Shown piece after piece: positions 34,332 to 42,143 of a stretch of 64,000 nt of DNA. The stretch covers positions 62,001 to 126,000 of the forward strand of contig NZ_FOAF01000009.1 of NCBI RefSeq assembly GCF_900109575.1, in the 5' to 3' direction. The first letter of the stretch is position 1. Each line of letters starts with the position of its first letter. The notes under the pieces were generated by a model. The model was given only the letters and a program-made list of their open reading frames with translations. It was not told the origin of the DNA and did no database searches. The stretch comes from Olivibacter domesticus. Lineage in GTDB: Bacteria; Bacteroidota; Bacteroidia; Sphingobacteriales; Sphingobacteriaceae. The translations under genes and the position numbers were made by a program.

Positions 34332-34880
34332 ATGAAACAAGGCAGAATTATTATAATAAGCGGCTCGCCGGGGACCGGTAAAAGTACAGCGGCATCAATA
34401 GTTGCTGAGGAATCTACGTTATCAAAGTCGGTACATCTGCACACCGATGATTTCTATCACTACATTCGTAAGGGAGCAATACCCCCATTTTTACCGGAAT
34501 CACAAGAACAAAACTTAATTGTTATTGAAGCCTTTTTGGAAGCTGCAAAACGTTTTGCACGTGGTGGATTCGATGTGATTATTGACGGAATTGTTGGCCC
34601 TTGGTTCTTAGAGCCGTGGTTAAAAGCTGCACAAGACAATTATGAAGTACATTACATTATCTTAAGAGCGACTAAAGAAGAAACAATGAAACGGGCAATC
34701 AATCGTTCCAAATTGGACGACGATGCTAACATGGAGTTGGTAGAAAAAATGTGGAAGCAATTTAACGACTTGGGTCAATATGAATCAAATATTATCGACT
34801 CAACAAATCAATCGATCGAACAGAGTGTTTCAAAAATAAAAGCTGAGATTGAAAAAAAATCTTTTTTACTTACGGCTTGA
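34332..34880 (+). CDS. P-loop kinase (AAA_33 / zeta-like)
   Basis: 182 aa from the ATG at 34332 (MKQGRIIIISGSPGTGKSTA). The Walker A GSPGTGKS lies at about residues 11-18. TDDFYHYI corresponds to the base-binding or catalytic Asp strand, and DVIIDGIVGPWFLEPWL to Walker B. ATKEETMKRAINR is a lid segment. The size fits small AAA_33 nucleoside/antibiotic-kinase-like proteins. The substrate is unknown. No antitoxin gene precedes it, so a toxin role is not suggested. Confidence 0.8.
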   Translation: MKQGRIIIISGSPGTGKSTAASIVAEESTLSKSVHLHTDDFYHYIRKGAIPPFLPESQEQNLIVIEAFLEAAKRFARGGFDVIIDGIVGPWFLEPWLKAAQDNYEVHYIILRATKEETMKRAINRSKLDDDANMELVEKMWKQFNDLGQYESNIIDSTNQSIEQSVSKIKAEIEKKSFLLTA

Positions 34881-35097
34881 TGTGATACAATGGGTGTTTT
34901 AACTTTTGCCTATAGTTGAAAAAATAAGCAAAATGATTTGGCTTATATGCTTATAAAGCTTATATTTGAAATATAGGTATCCCTACGACCGCGAGCCTTC
35001 ATGTTTTTAATCTATTTGTTTTTAATAAAGACCGCTATGTACCAAGGAAAGCGGTGAAAGGAGAAAAGTGAAGAAAAATAATCAATATGTTATAATA

Positions 35098-35736
35098 ATG
35101 AAAACAGTTACTTCTTCCATCTTTAAACTGCTAATTGCTATGTTGGTGTTTTCAGCATGCTCCAACGGGAAAGACCCTGAAAAATATATAGGATATTGGG
35201 TAGAAAACAACAATGATCTGACTATACCAACTGAAATTAAAGAACAAGCTGGTAAGCTCTATATTATAGCAGACAATGACGGCGAAAAAATCGAGATGCC
35301 TGCCACTTTCGATGAAAACGGAAAATCATTACATGCGAAGCATCTTACTCCATCGGGGAGCTTGGACGTGCAAGCTGTTTATCTTGATGAGAGCAAACAC
35401 CTAAAGATAACTATGGCTAATAGCTCCACAGAATTTTCCAAATTATCTGAAACGGAAGCGAAAGAGCGAGCAAAGAAAGTGGAAGCGTTTTATGACCCCA
35501 ATTTTCTTGTTGGCAAATGGATGAATTTAAAAGCTACTGACGCAGATCCTATAGAAATTAGAAAAGACGGTGATAAATATTTCCTCCAAACGGCCCTTAA
35601 CAATACGGAAATAAAATATAACAAACGGGCTTTTGTCTGGTCTTACTTGAACAGCCCATCAAGAATAAGTAGGCTAAAAAATGGAAATCTGCAGTGGGAA
35701 CTTGGCGCACTGCGCACTGAATATAAACGAATGTAA
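35098..35736 (+). CDS. Hypothetical lipoprotein
   Basis: 212 aa from the ATG at 35098 (MKTVTSSIFKLLIAMLVFSA). The lipobox is LVFSAC with Cys at residue 21. The mature protein has two similar halves, each opening with a Trp-containing segment (YIGYWVENNNDLTIPTEI and LVGKWMNLKATDADPIEIRK), suggesting a duplicated lipocalin-like or small beta domain. No family name was recognised. Probably anchored in the envelope. Confidence 0.65.
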   Translation: MKTVTSSIFKLLIAMLVFSACSNGKDPEKYIGYWVENNNDLTIPTEIKEQAGKLYIIADNDGEKIEMPATFDENGKSLHAKHLTPSGSLDVQAVYLDESKHLKITMANSSTEFSKLSETEAKERAKKVEAFYDPNFLVGKWMNLKATDADPIEIRKDGDKYFLQTALNNTEIKYNKRAFVWSYLNSPSRISRLKNGNLQWELGALRTEYKRM

Positions 35737-35851
35737 AATATAGTTGGAATAAAGTGAAGGATATAAATAATTTTTAAAGTTCATCTGTGTTCTGTAACAG
35801 CATTTGTTTTTAGGTACGGGATTGTAGCAATATAAAAAATCCTGATTTTCT

Positions 35852-35974
35852 TTATTCTTTCAATATCTTCCAATAACGACCCTTTATTCCTTCTCGTTGA
35901 ATGTACCTCTTGTCTTTAAGAGTATCTAAAAGCTTTTCATTTATCCAAACCAAGGGGAATTCATAAAAAGACAC
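35852..35974 (-). pseudogene. C-terminal fragment of an unidentified protein
   Basis: The minus-strand frame ends EFPLVWINEKLLDTLKDKRY then IQREGIKGRYWKILKE-stop. It looks like the winged-helix end of a Fic-like or ATP-binding protein, but the rest is missing. The last ~25 bases resemble bases near 1121-1146 (TTTCTTTATTCTYTCAATATCTT). It lies just upstream of the HTH-PIN pair. Confidence 0.35.
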
Positions 35975-36022
35975 AAATGATATCTAAAGCGAATCAATAA
36001 GTAAGAACAAAATATATTTTCT

Positions 36023-36055
36023 TTTCGTTTATTTCGTTTATTTCGTTTATTTTTG
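36023..36055 (+). promoter_or_regulatory. Triple 9-bp tandem repeat over the HTH-PIN promoter
   Basis: TTTCGTTTA occurs three times in perfect tandem (36023-36031, 36032-36040, 36041-36049). It runs into TATTTTTG (36048-36055), which matches the Bacteroidota -7 box TAnnTTTG. The gene starts at 36070. The repeats sit where a repressor such as the HTH antitoxin could bind. Confidence 0.6.
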
Positions 36056-36069
36056 TTGTATTAAACAAA

Positions 36070-36534
36070 ATGAAGATCATGGAAACCTTGGATAGAATAA
36101 ATAGACCCTCTAAAGTTGAACAAAAAGTAGCTCTGGAATCATATGACTCATTGGCTGCTGTCATTGAACAGCTACACGCTGAACAGACTGAAATCGAAAT
36201 AGAGGAAACCAAAGACAAAATCATAGTTCCTTTGCGTGCCCTAAAATTATTCGGAGGTATATTAAAAGCTATGTCCGAAGGAAAGCCGATCTCCATCGTT
36301 CCTTTGGCTACCGAGGTCACCACGCAAAAGGCTGCGGAAATATTGGGATGTTCTAGACCACATTTGGTCAAACTACTAGAAGAAGGAAAGATCCAATACA
36401 CCAAAGTCGGTAAGCATAGGAGAATCCTATTTGAGGATGTGATTGAATACAAGAAACGTATGAAAGATGAACAGAAAAAGCGGCTGATTGATATAATGAA
36501 TTTCGATGAAGATTTAGGCCTTTATGATTCATAG
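36070..36534 (+). CDS. HTH (excisionase-type) antitoxin
   Basis: A 154-aa protein. The C-terminal half has an excisionase/MerR-like helix-turn-helix (VTTQKAAEILGCSRPHLVKL then LEEGKIQYTKVGKHRRILFE). The N-terminal half is helical and acidic (EQLHAEQTEIEIEETKD). The end (KRLIDIMNFDEDLGLYDS) probably binds the toxin. Its stop overlaps the PIN gene by 11 bp. This HTH-then-PIN layout is a type II toxin-antitoxin module; the HTH protein should also repress its own promoter. Confidence 0.88.
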   Translation: MKIMETLDRINRPSKVEQKVALESYDSLAAVIEQLHAEQTEIEIEETKDKIIVPLRALKLFGGILKAMSEGKPISIVPLATEVTTQKAAEILGCSRPHLVKLLEEGKIQYTKVGKHRRILFEDVIEYKKRMKDEQKKRLIDIMNFDEDLGLYDS

Positions 36535-37087
36535 TGTACGTTTTACCGCTGTATTGGATACCAATGTGGTGTATCCTGTGATTATTCGTGATCTGCTATT
36601 ATGGTTTGCTCATTATGATCTCTACACGCCGAAATGGAGTGCCCATATCTTTGATGAATGGCAACGGGTCATGCAACGCAAAGGTATTTCTGAAGAAGAA
36701 GCTGCCAGAAGAACAAAGGCTCCGAATCACGCTTTTCCAGATGCACTTGTTATGAATTACGAAGGCTTGATACCAACCCTTACGTTGCCCGATCCAGATG
36801 ATTGCCATGTATTAGCCGCTGCGATTAAAGCAAATGCCAATCTGATAGTTTCAAACAATATCAAAGACTTCCCAAAAGAATACCTTAGCACATTCGGATT
36901 AAGTGTTAAAACGGCTGATGACTTCTTAACAGATATTATTGATCTCAATCACGAGGTGTCCATCCAAGCTTTTCGGGAAATGGTTCTGCATAAAAAGAAT
37001 CCTAAACTGGATGAATATCAAGTACTGGATCAGCTTAGAAAATGTGGACTAAAAGACACAGCAGATTACCTACACTCCTTATTGTAG
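36524..37087 (+). CDS. PIN-domain toxin
   Basis: A 187-aa PIN-domain ribonuclease. The first catalytic Asp is in TAVLDTNVVYPV. A conserved acidic residue follows in FDEWQRVM, and the second Asp cluster is DPDDCHVLAAAIKANANLIV then SNNIKDFP. The C-terminal ~50 residues form a helical extension. It is VapC-like; family members cut tRNA or rRNA. The partner is the HTH antitoxin directly upstream. Confidence 0.9.
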   Translation: MIHSVRFTAVLDTNVVYPVIIRDLLLWFAHYDLYTPKWSAHIFDEWQRVMQRKGISEEEAARRTKAPNHAFPDALVMNYEGLIPTLTLPDPDDCHVLAAAIKANANLIVSNNIKDFPKEYLSTFGLSVKTADDFLTDIIDLNHEVSIQAFREMVLHKKNPKLDEYQVLDQLRKCGLKDTADYLHSLL

Positions 37088-37345
37088 ACTTCTTCAAATA
37101 CATAGTCGAGTCTCCCGTGTTTAATCATTCCTCAATAAAATTTTTAGATTTATCGAAGTTATTTTCGGCATCATAAAACACACGATATTCATCGAAAAGA
37201 AAGGCACAATCATTAAGATCTATTAAAAAGAGTCAATCTGATGGCAAAATTATGCTAGTTATCACCGTAAATTTGTTCATCTGTATCCAGCCGAACGGCT
37301 TTTACTGATCTTATACTGATTATTGCATCATCAAAACATAAAATT
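37088..37345 (-). other. Gene-free stretch with a possible acetyltransferase tail
   Basis: On the minus strand a frame ends LNDCAFLFDEYRVFYDAENN then FDKSKNFIEE-stop, coding-like but without a start. It could be the end of a lost GNAT-type or integrase-like gene; the assignment is weak. The rest shows nothing notable. Confidence 0.25.
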
Positions 37346-38032
37346 ATGATGATGAATGCAAAAACAGTAAAGCAACGATCTCTAAAGGCCTGCACACTTG
37401 TAGCCGTGGGATTAGTTGTGCTTAGCGGCTACACAGCGGAACCGCAAAAAGGGAGTGTATTCCACGAAATGAGACCGATTCAAACTGATAGCGTATCCTT
37501 GGATGATGTATCTGGGTATTTCCGCTTTCCAAACCGAGTTGCCTGCATCCGTTTTTTTAATAAGGACGGCCAATTCGTAGCGCAGCAGACATGGGATGGA
37601 CGAGTTTATCCCCTACAGCGTACCGGATCGCTCACCTTCCAGTCGCGTGATGAAGCGTACAAGATTGCATTTATCGAAGGCGCTAATGGAAAAATTGACA
37701 AGGCTAAGATCCTTGACCGCTTAATGCTGGAAAAAGTTTCCTACAACCCTACCCAATACGTTTCGCTCACTGTAGACCAACTTACGCCACTTTTGGGGCG
37801 ATATAGGCTCCAAAAAGATAGCAATATGGAAATCAATGTAACACGGCAAGGCAATAAACTTGCTTTAGAGCAATTATGGGATAACAAAACCATGGTGTTT
37901 GATGCTTTCTCCCCTACGGATTTCCTGAATGCGGAACTGTCCTTCCCGCTGACATTCATCGTCTCGAATGGTACAGTCAAAGAACTTATCTGTTTTGAAT
38001 CAGATCGTTGGGAAAGGATAGAACATGAATAA
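37346..38032 (+). CDS. Exported hypothetical protein
   Basis: About 228 aa with an N-terminal signal or anchor (SLKACTLVAVGLVVLSG). The start can be any of three consecutive ATGs (37346-37354). The mature protein is beta-rich (YFRFPNRVACIRFFNKDGQF; LTVDQLTPLLGRYRLQKDSN; LALEQLWDNKTMVFDAFSPT), similar in style to DUF3471-type domains that follow beta-lactamase-like proteins. It overlaps the next gene by 8 bp, so both are cotranscribed. Confidence 0.65.
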   Translation: MMMNAKTVKQRSLKACTLVAVGLVVLSGYTAEPQKGSVFHEMRPIQTDSVSLDDVSGYFRFPNRVACIRFFNKDGQFVAQQTWDGRVYPLQRTGSLTFQSRDEAYKIAFIEGANGKIDKAKILDRLMLEKVSYNPTQYVSLTVDQLTPLLGRYRLQKDSNMEINVTRQGNKLALEQLWDNKTMVFDAFSPTDFLNAELSFPLTFIVSNGTVKELICFESDRWERIEHE

Positions 38033-38912
38033 TCGGATATTCAAATCAATTCTCTTGATCTGGCTACTTATCCCAATTAGCCAGCTATCCGCCCAAAGCG
38101 TTGCTGATCCAGGCTTTCGGTTTGAAACGGAACGTCCCCGCTATAAAAACGGGGAAGGATCTCTTGTTCTCTACGATGAGGGACACAACAACCCTTTCAC
38201 GCTAAAGGGACAGTATGCGGCATTTGCCCAGGTATTGGAAGCAGATGGTTACCGATTGGAGACCAACAGCCAAACCATTACTGCCGAAAGCTTAATGGGT
38301 GCCCGTGTGTTTGTGACCGCCAATGCACTGCACGACCTGGACAATTGGGGTGCCCAGGCAGCTAGCGCCTATACAGACGAAGAAGTGGAAACTTTATACG
38401 ATTGGGTGCATCAGCATGGCGGTTCGCTTTTCCTCATCACGGACCAAATGCCTGCCGCAGGCTCAGCAAGTAAGCTTGCGGCACGCTTTGGGTTTAAGCT
38501 CATTAATGGTTTTGCGCAGCGTAAGGATGGCCAAACGGAGATTTTCTCCCGAAGCAGAGGGAATCTTACGGCCAATCCAGTAACCGATGCAGCAGGTTTT
38601 GCAATAGATAGCATCCGTTTTTGGACGGGAACGGGATTTGTTCCACCGTCGGAAGCCATCATCGTTTCGTCGTTGGGCGAAGACTACGAAGTCTCGCTCG
38701 CGTCTGATGGATCCAAAATATCGGGTAAAGGTTTAGTAAACGGTGCTATTCTACCATGTGGGCGTGGACGGGTATGCCTGATGGCCGATGCCGGTTCGTT
38801 TTACGCGCTTTTAAGAGGGATCAAAAGCGAAAAACGAGGGATGAATCATCCTGACGCAACTGAGAACGCCCAGTTTCTTTTGAACATCCTTCATTGGCTG
38901 GATGAACGATAA
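38025..38912 (+). CDS. Exported DUF4350-like protein
   Basis: A 295-aa protein with signal peptide (MNNRIFKSILLIWLLIPISQ, cleavage at LSAQS). The domain resembles DUF4350 / class I glutamine amidotransferase-like folds: SLVLYDEGHNN, ARVFVTANALHDLDNWG, YTDEEVETLYDWVHQHGGSL and FLITDQMPAAGSASKLAARF. The C-terminal GRGRVCLMADAGSFYALL completes the fold. Probably a periplasmic non-enzymatic sensor or binding domain. Function unknown. Confidence 0.65.
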   Translation: MNNRIFKSILLIWLLIPISQLSAQSVADPGFRFETERPRYKNGEGSLVLYDEGHNNPFTLKGQYAAFAQVLEADGYRLETNSQTITAESLMGARVFVTANALHDLDNWGAQAASAYTDEEVETLYDWVHQHGGSLFLITDQMPAAGSASKLAARFGFKLINGFAQRKDGQTEIFSRSRGNLTANPVTDAAGFAIDSIRFWTGTGFVPPSEAIIVSSLGEDYEVSLASDGSKISGKGLVNGAILPCGRGRVCLMADAGSFYALLRGIKSEKRGMNHPDATENAQFLLNILHWLDER

Positions 38913-38990
38913 AGAATTTCGATTAATTGAACATCTAACGTCCTTCTGAGGCCTAAGACGATTACTGACAAATAATTTGCTGTTTCTTGT

Positions 38991-39066
38991 GAACCAAATC
39001 CGCTAATAATTGACCTAATTCACAAAACGCTTCTATTTTCTGTGTTGCAACTTTGTACGGTCAATA
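38991..39066 (+). promoter_or_regulatory. Shared promoter element A (osmC)
   Basis: Member A of a four-copy set. GAACCAAAT starts at 38991 and AATAATTGACCTAATTCACA follows. The -7 box CAACTTTG is at 39048-39055 and TCAATA ends the element. The distance from CCAAAT (38994) to the -7 box is 54 nt, identical in all four copies. The osmC start follows 47 nt after the -7 box start. Confidence 0.85.
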
Positions 39067-39094
39067 CCGACAATATAATTTAACATATATAGAA

Positions 39095-39511
39095 ATGAAA
39101 CGTACAGCAAAAGCACATTGGGAAGGAAGTGTAAAAGAAGGCAAAGGCAACGTAACGACCCAGAGCGAAATTTTAAATCAGACGAATTATAGTTTCAGAA
39201 CCCGCTTCGTAGGAGATGAGAAGGGAACTAATCCCGAAGAATTATTAGCGGCAGCACATGCAGGCTGCTTTACGATGGCAGTCAGTTTTGCATTGACGGA
39301 AAAAGGAATAACACCAACTTCGCTGGATACGGAAGCAACTGTAATGATGGATGGTGCAGGAATCACCGGAATCCATCTTTTCATTATTGGAAACGTACCG
39401 GATACCAGCGCTGGAGAATTTGAAGCCATCACAAAAGGAGCGGAAGAAAACTGCTTAATTTCAAAAGTTTTGAAAGTACCTATAACTTCAGAAGCAATCC
39501 TGGTTTCATAA
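39095..39511 (+). CDS. osmC: OsmC-family peroxiredoxin
   Basis: 138 aa from the ATG at 39095 (MKRTAKAHWEGSVKEGKGNV); this start agrees with the spacing from promoter element A, whereas 14 codons of open frame upstream would overlap it. OsmC hallmarks: TNPEELLAAAHAGCFTMAVS with the first redox Cys, and EENCLISKVLKVPI with the second. It reduces organic hydroperoxides in the cytoplasm. It is the first gene of the region controlled by the shared promoter elements. Confidence 0.93.
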   Translation: MKRTAKAHWEGSVKEGKGNVTTQSEILNQTNYSFRTRFVGDEKGTNPEELLAAAHAGCFTMAVSFALTEKGITPTSLDTEATVMMDGAGITGIHLFIIGNVPDTSAGEFEAITKGAEENCLISKVLKVPITSEAILVS

Positions 39512-39550
39512 TAACCAGTTATAATCAATAGGTTTTGCATACTGGCGAGC

Positions 39551-39603
39551 AATGTCCCATTCAACATTTTTATCTATATTTGATTGGGTGTTGAATGGGC
39601 ATT
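39551..39603. terminator. Hairpin between osmC and the AraC gene
   Basis: AATGTCCCATTCAACA (39551-39566) pairs with TGTTGAATGGGCATT (39589-39603), a long stem with one bulge and a T-rich 22-nt loop. It probably ends osmC transcription. Confidence 0.6.
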
Positions 39604-39675
39604 CCGTATTTAATTTCATCGACTATCTAAATCAGAATAAATAAATGACCTGCATTTAAACAGAATTAGCTAAGA

Positions 39676-40527
39676 ATGGTTAGTGACTACAAAAAATTTG
39701 ACTTATTCGGGAAGACCTTTATTCAGAAAGTGGATTTAAAACCGCCTTTTGAATTTGCCTTCCCTGTGGCGGAGCAAGCGTGCTTCTTATATATGCTGAA
39801 AGGTGAGATGGAATACCAATCGGCCGGTGATCATTTGAAGGTACCTACTCATCACTCCTTGCTGCTTAACTGCATCAACTCCGGTAAACAGATACATGAT
39901 ACCAGCTCAAATAGCGAAGGCGAGATTGTCATTGTTACGTTCCATCCGGATATACTGAAAAAAGTTTATGATAAAGAAATCCCACTAATCTTTAAGCCAA
40001 CTAACCAGGTAACCAATCAGTGCAGAAAGACAATTAATAACGACTTTTTGATTCAAAAATATATTGAAGGATTGCTCTTCTATTTTGAAAATCCATCTTT
40101 GGTCAATGATGAAATTTTGGTTTTGAAGCTAAAGGAAATCATACTTTTATTATCGCAAACGCAAGATGCGGAAACCATACAAGTCATACTATCGCAGCTT
40201 TTCTCGCCGGCAGCCTATACGTTCAAGCAAATTATAGAAGCCAATCTATTCGAACAGGTTGGTGTAGAAGATCTGGCGCAAAAAACCAATTTGAGCGTTT
40301 CTTCGTTTAAAAGGGAATTTAAAAAATTGTACGACGATTCGCCTGCCAATTATATCCGAACGAAACGATTGGAAAGAGCCGCAGAATTGCTTTTAGTTTC
40401 TCATGAACGTATTACAGACATTGCATTTGATTGTGGATTCAATGACTTGGCAAATTTCACTAAAAGTTTTCATGACCGATATACCGTCTCCCCCTCAAAT
40501 TTCCGCCTAAAAATAAAAGAAGACTGA
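39676..40527 (+). CDS. AraC-family regulator (candidate regulator of the redox regulon)
   Basis: A 283-aa protein. The N-terminal cupin-like ligand or redox domain is 39-120 (LKGEMEYQSAG; PTHHSLLLNCINSGK). The C-terminal double HTH is 180-283 (VEDLAQKTNLSVSSFKREFK; ITDIAFDCGFNDLANFTKSF). It has several Cys (about positions 36, 75, 116), as redox-sensing AraC proteins such as the HOCl sensor RclR do. It is encoded among four operons sharing one promoter element and is therefore the natural candidate for their activator. That link is inference; its own upstream region lacks the element. Confidence 0.85.
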   Translation: MVSDYKKFDLFGKTFIQKVDLKPPFEFAFPVAEQACFLYMLKGEMEYQSAGDHLKVPTHHSLLLNCINSGKQIHDTSSNSEGEIVIVTFHPDILKKVYDKEIPLIFKPTNQVTNQCRKTINNDFLIQKYIEGLLFYFENPSLVNDEILVLKLKEIILLLSQTQDAETIQVILSQLFSPAAYTFKQIIEANLFEQVGVEDLAQKTNLSVSSFKREFKKLYDDSPANYIRTKRLERAAELLLVSHERITDIAFDCGFNDLANFTKSFHDRYTVSPSNFRLKIKED

Positions 40528-40560
40528 GAAAAGGAACGGGCTTTAACATTCCATTCTGGC

Positions 40561-40633
40561 CCAAATAGACAGATTATTGAACTGATTTACAAAATGCTTT
40601 CCTTTCTTGAATTGCAATTTTGCATTGTCAATA
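40561..40633 (+). promoter_or_regulatory. Shared promoter element B (thioredoxin-like gene)
   Basis: CCAAAT at 40561, then TTATTGAACTGATTTACAAA. The -7 box CAATTTTG is at 40615-40622 (54 nt from CCAAAT) and TCAATA at 40628-40633. The start codon at 40662 is 47 nt from the -7 box start, as for element A. Confidence 0.88.
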
Positions 40634-40661
40634 GTGACTTAACGAATTTTTTTATCAGACA

Positions 40662-41066
40662 ATGAAAAATTTAAAATTAGCGATGACAGTAAGCATTTTT
40701 ACTATTCTGTTTTCAGTCAATGCCTTTGCGCAAAACGCTCCTAAAATTATCGCCATCATAAACAAAGCCAATTGGTGCAGTGTATGCAAGGCAAACGAAG
40801 AAAGAGCAATGGCAGCCTTCAATGAAAACAACAAGGATGGAGCCTATCAGTTTGTGGTTAACGACCTCTCTAATGCCGAAACTGCGAAAAAATCGGCAGT
40901 AGCAATTAATCAGCTCGGGCTTACGAAATTAATGGAACCTTATCAGGCAACAGGCATCGTGTGCTTATTTGACGCCAAAACCAAAAAACCAATCAATCAA
41001 TTACTCATGTCTCTGTCTTCTGAAGATATTGGCAGGGCAATGGCCATGCTCAAAAAAGATAGATAA
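40662..41066 (+). CDS. Exported thioredoxin-like protein
   Basis: A 134-aa protein with signal peptide (MKNLKLAMTVSIFTILFSVN, cleavage at AFAQN). The redox motif is NWCSVCKANEE (CSVC). The rest (AYQFVVNDLSNAETAKKSAV; YQATGIVCLFDAKTKKP) follows a thioredoxin-fold pattern but is short. It is probably periplasmic, exchanging electrons with DsbD or an Msr. It is controlled by promoter element B and ended by a strong terminator. Confidence 0.82.
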   Translation: MKNLKLAMTVSIFTILFSVNAFAQNAPKIIAIINKANWCSVCKANEERAMAAFNENNKDGAYQFVVNDLSNAETAKKSAVAINQLGLTKLMEPYQATGIVCLFDAKTKKPINQLLMSLSSEDIGRAMAMLKKDR

Positions 41067-41087
41067 TTCTGTTAATACTCCTCTTGG

Positions 41088-41115
41088 AAAGGCAGCCTGA
41101 AACGAGGCTGCCTTT
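41088..41115 (+). terminator. Intrinsic terminator after the thioredoxin-like gene
   Basis: AAAGGCAGCCT (41088-41098) and AGGCTGCCTTT (41105-41115) are perfect inverted arms with a 6-nt loop; the right arm ends in TTT. It lies 22 bp past the stop codon. Confidence 0.88.
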
Positions 41116-41189
41116 ATAAACCATCAGAAATTCACGCCTTGTTTCTAATTGGTTGATGATAATTTAAAAAAATAAAAAATCAAATAAAC

Positions 41190-42017
41190 ATGAAATTCAT
41201 TAAAAATATAAGTTTTTTATTCGCATTGGTAGTGGCCCTGAATTCTTGTTCAAAGGATAACGATGATTCGGTTAAAGAAGAAAAACATTCAACTTTCGTT
41301 TTGGTACATGGTGCCTGGCAGGCATCTTTTGTATGGGATAAGGTTAAGGCAGACTTAGAATCTCAGGGCAACAAAGTTGTTAAGGTGGAGTTGTTAGGTC
41401 ATGGAGATGATCAAACTCCTGTTTCTGAAATCACTTTTGATGGATATGTTAAACAGGTTACCGATGTTATAAATGGCTTAAATACGCCTGTTGTATTGGT
41501 AGGACACAGTTTGGGGGGAGCAATAGTTACCCAAGCAGCGACAAAGGTGCCGCAAAAAATAGATAAATTAGTATATGTTGCCGGGTTTATTCCTCAAAGT
41601 GGTAGTAGTGTATTTGAGTACTCGGCAATGGATTCTGAAACCTTGATACCTTCGGTACTGGAATTTTCTACAGACCAGCGTACCGTAACGATTGCTAATC
41701 CTAAAGTAAATATGCGAGATGTTTTCTGTCAATATGGTTCTGATGAAGACATAGACTTATTGGTAGAAAAACTTCGTCCGGAACCGGTTGCTGCTGCTGG
41801 CACTCCGCTGAATTATAGTAGTGATATTTATAGTACAATAGCTAATAAATACTATATCTATACTACCGAGGACAAAGCCATCAGTTATCCTTTTCAACAG
41901 CAAATGGTCAACGAAGCTCATATTACAAAAACCTATAAAATTGAATCAGGACATAGTCCTTTTCTCTCCAAACCAACTGAATTAGTTCAGCTCCTTAATC
42001 AGATAACTCAACAATAA
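41190..42017 (+). CDS. Alpha/beta-hydrolase lipoprotein
   Basis: A 275-aa protein. Signal peptide II with lipobox VALNSC (Cys about 20). Alpha/beta-hydrolase motifs: FVLVHGAWQASFVWDKVKAD (oxyanion HG), LVGHSLGGAIVTQAA (nucleophile Ser) and catalytic His in SGHSPFLSKP. It resembles the salicylate-esterase/EstC-like branch (LVHGAWxxxFVW). A paralogue with a similar motif is at 50371-51162. The substrate is unknown. It lies inside the redox region but lacks the shared promoter element. Confidence 0.85.
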   Translation: MKFIKNISFLFALVVALNSCSKDNDDSVKEEKHSTFVLVHGAWQASFVWDKVKADLESQGNKVVKVELLGHGDDQTPVSEITFDGYVKQVTDVINGLNTPVVLVGHSLGGAIVTQAATKVPQKIDKLVYVAGFIPQSGSSVFEYSAMDSETLIPSVLEFSTDQRTVTIANPKVNMRDVFCQYGSDEDIDLLVEKLRPEPVAAAGTPLNYSSDIYSTIANKYYIYTTEDKAISYPFQQQMVNEAHITKTYKIESGHSPFLSKPTELVQLLNQITQQ

Positions 42018-42143
42018 TGATTTGTGCTTTGGAGATTCAATGCTTTTATGGAGGAATTAGGTAGGTTATAAGTCTTATTGTGAAAAATGAAGCTATTCCG
42101 TACTGTTCATTCCTCTAAATAGTAACAATTAAATAATCAGAAT

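Noticed and set aside
34332-34880. Zeta-type toxin call for the P-loop kinase
   Set aside because: No antitoxin gene precedes it and its sequence differs from the MPxLYIIAGxNGAGKS zeta starts seen at 6.6 and 7.6 kb.
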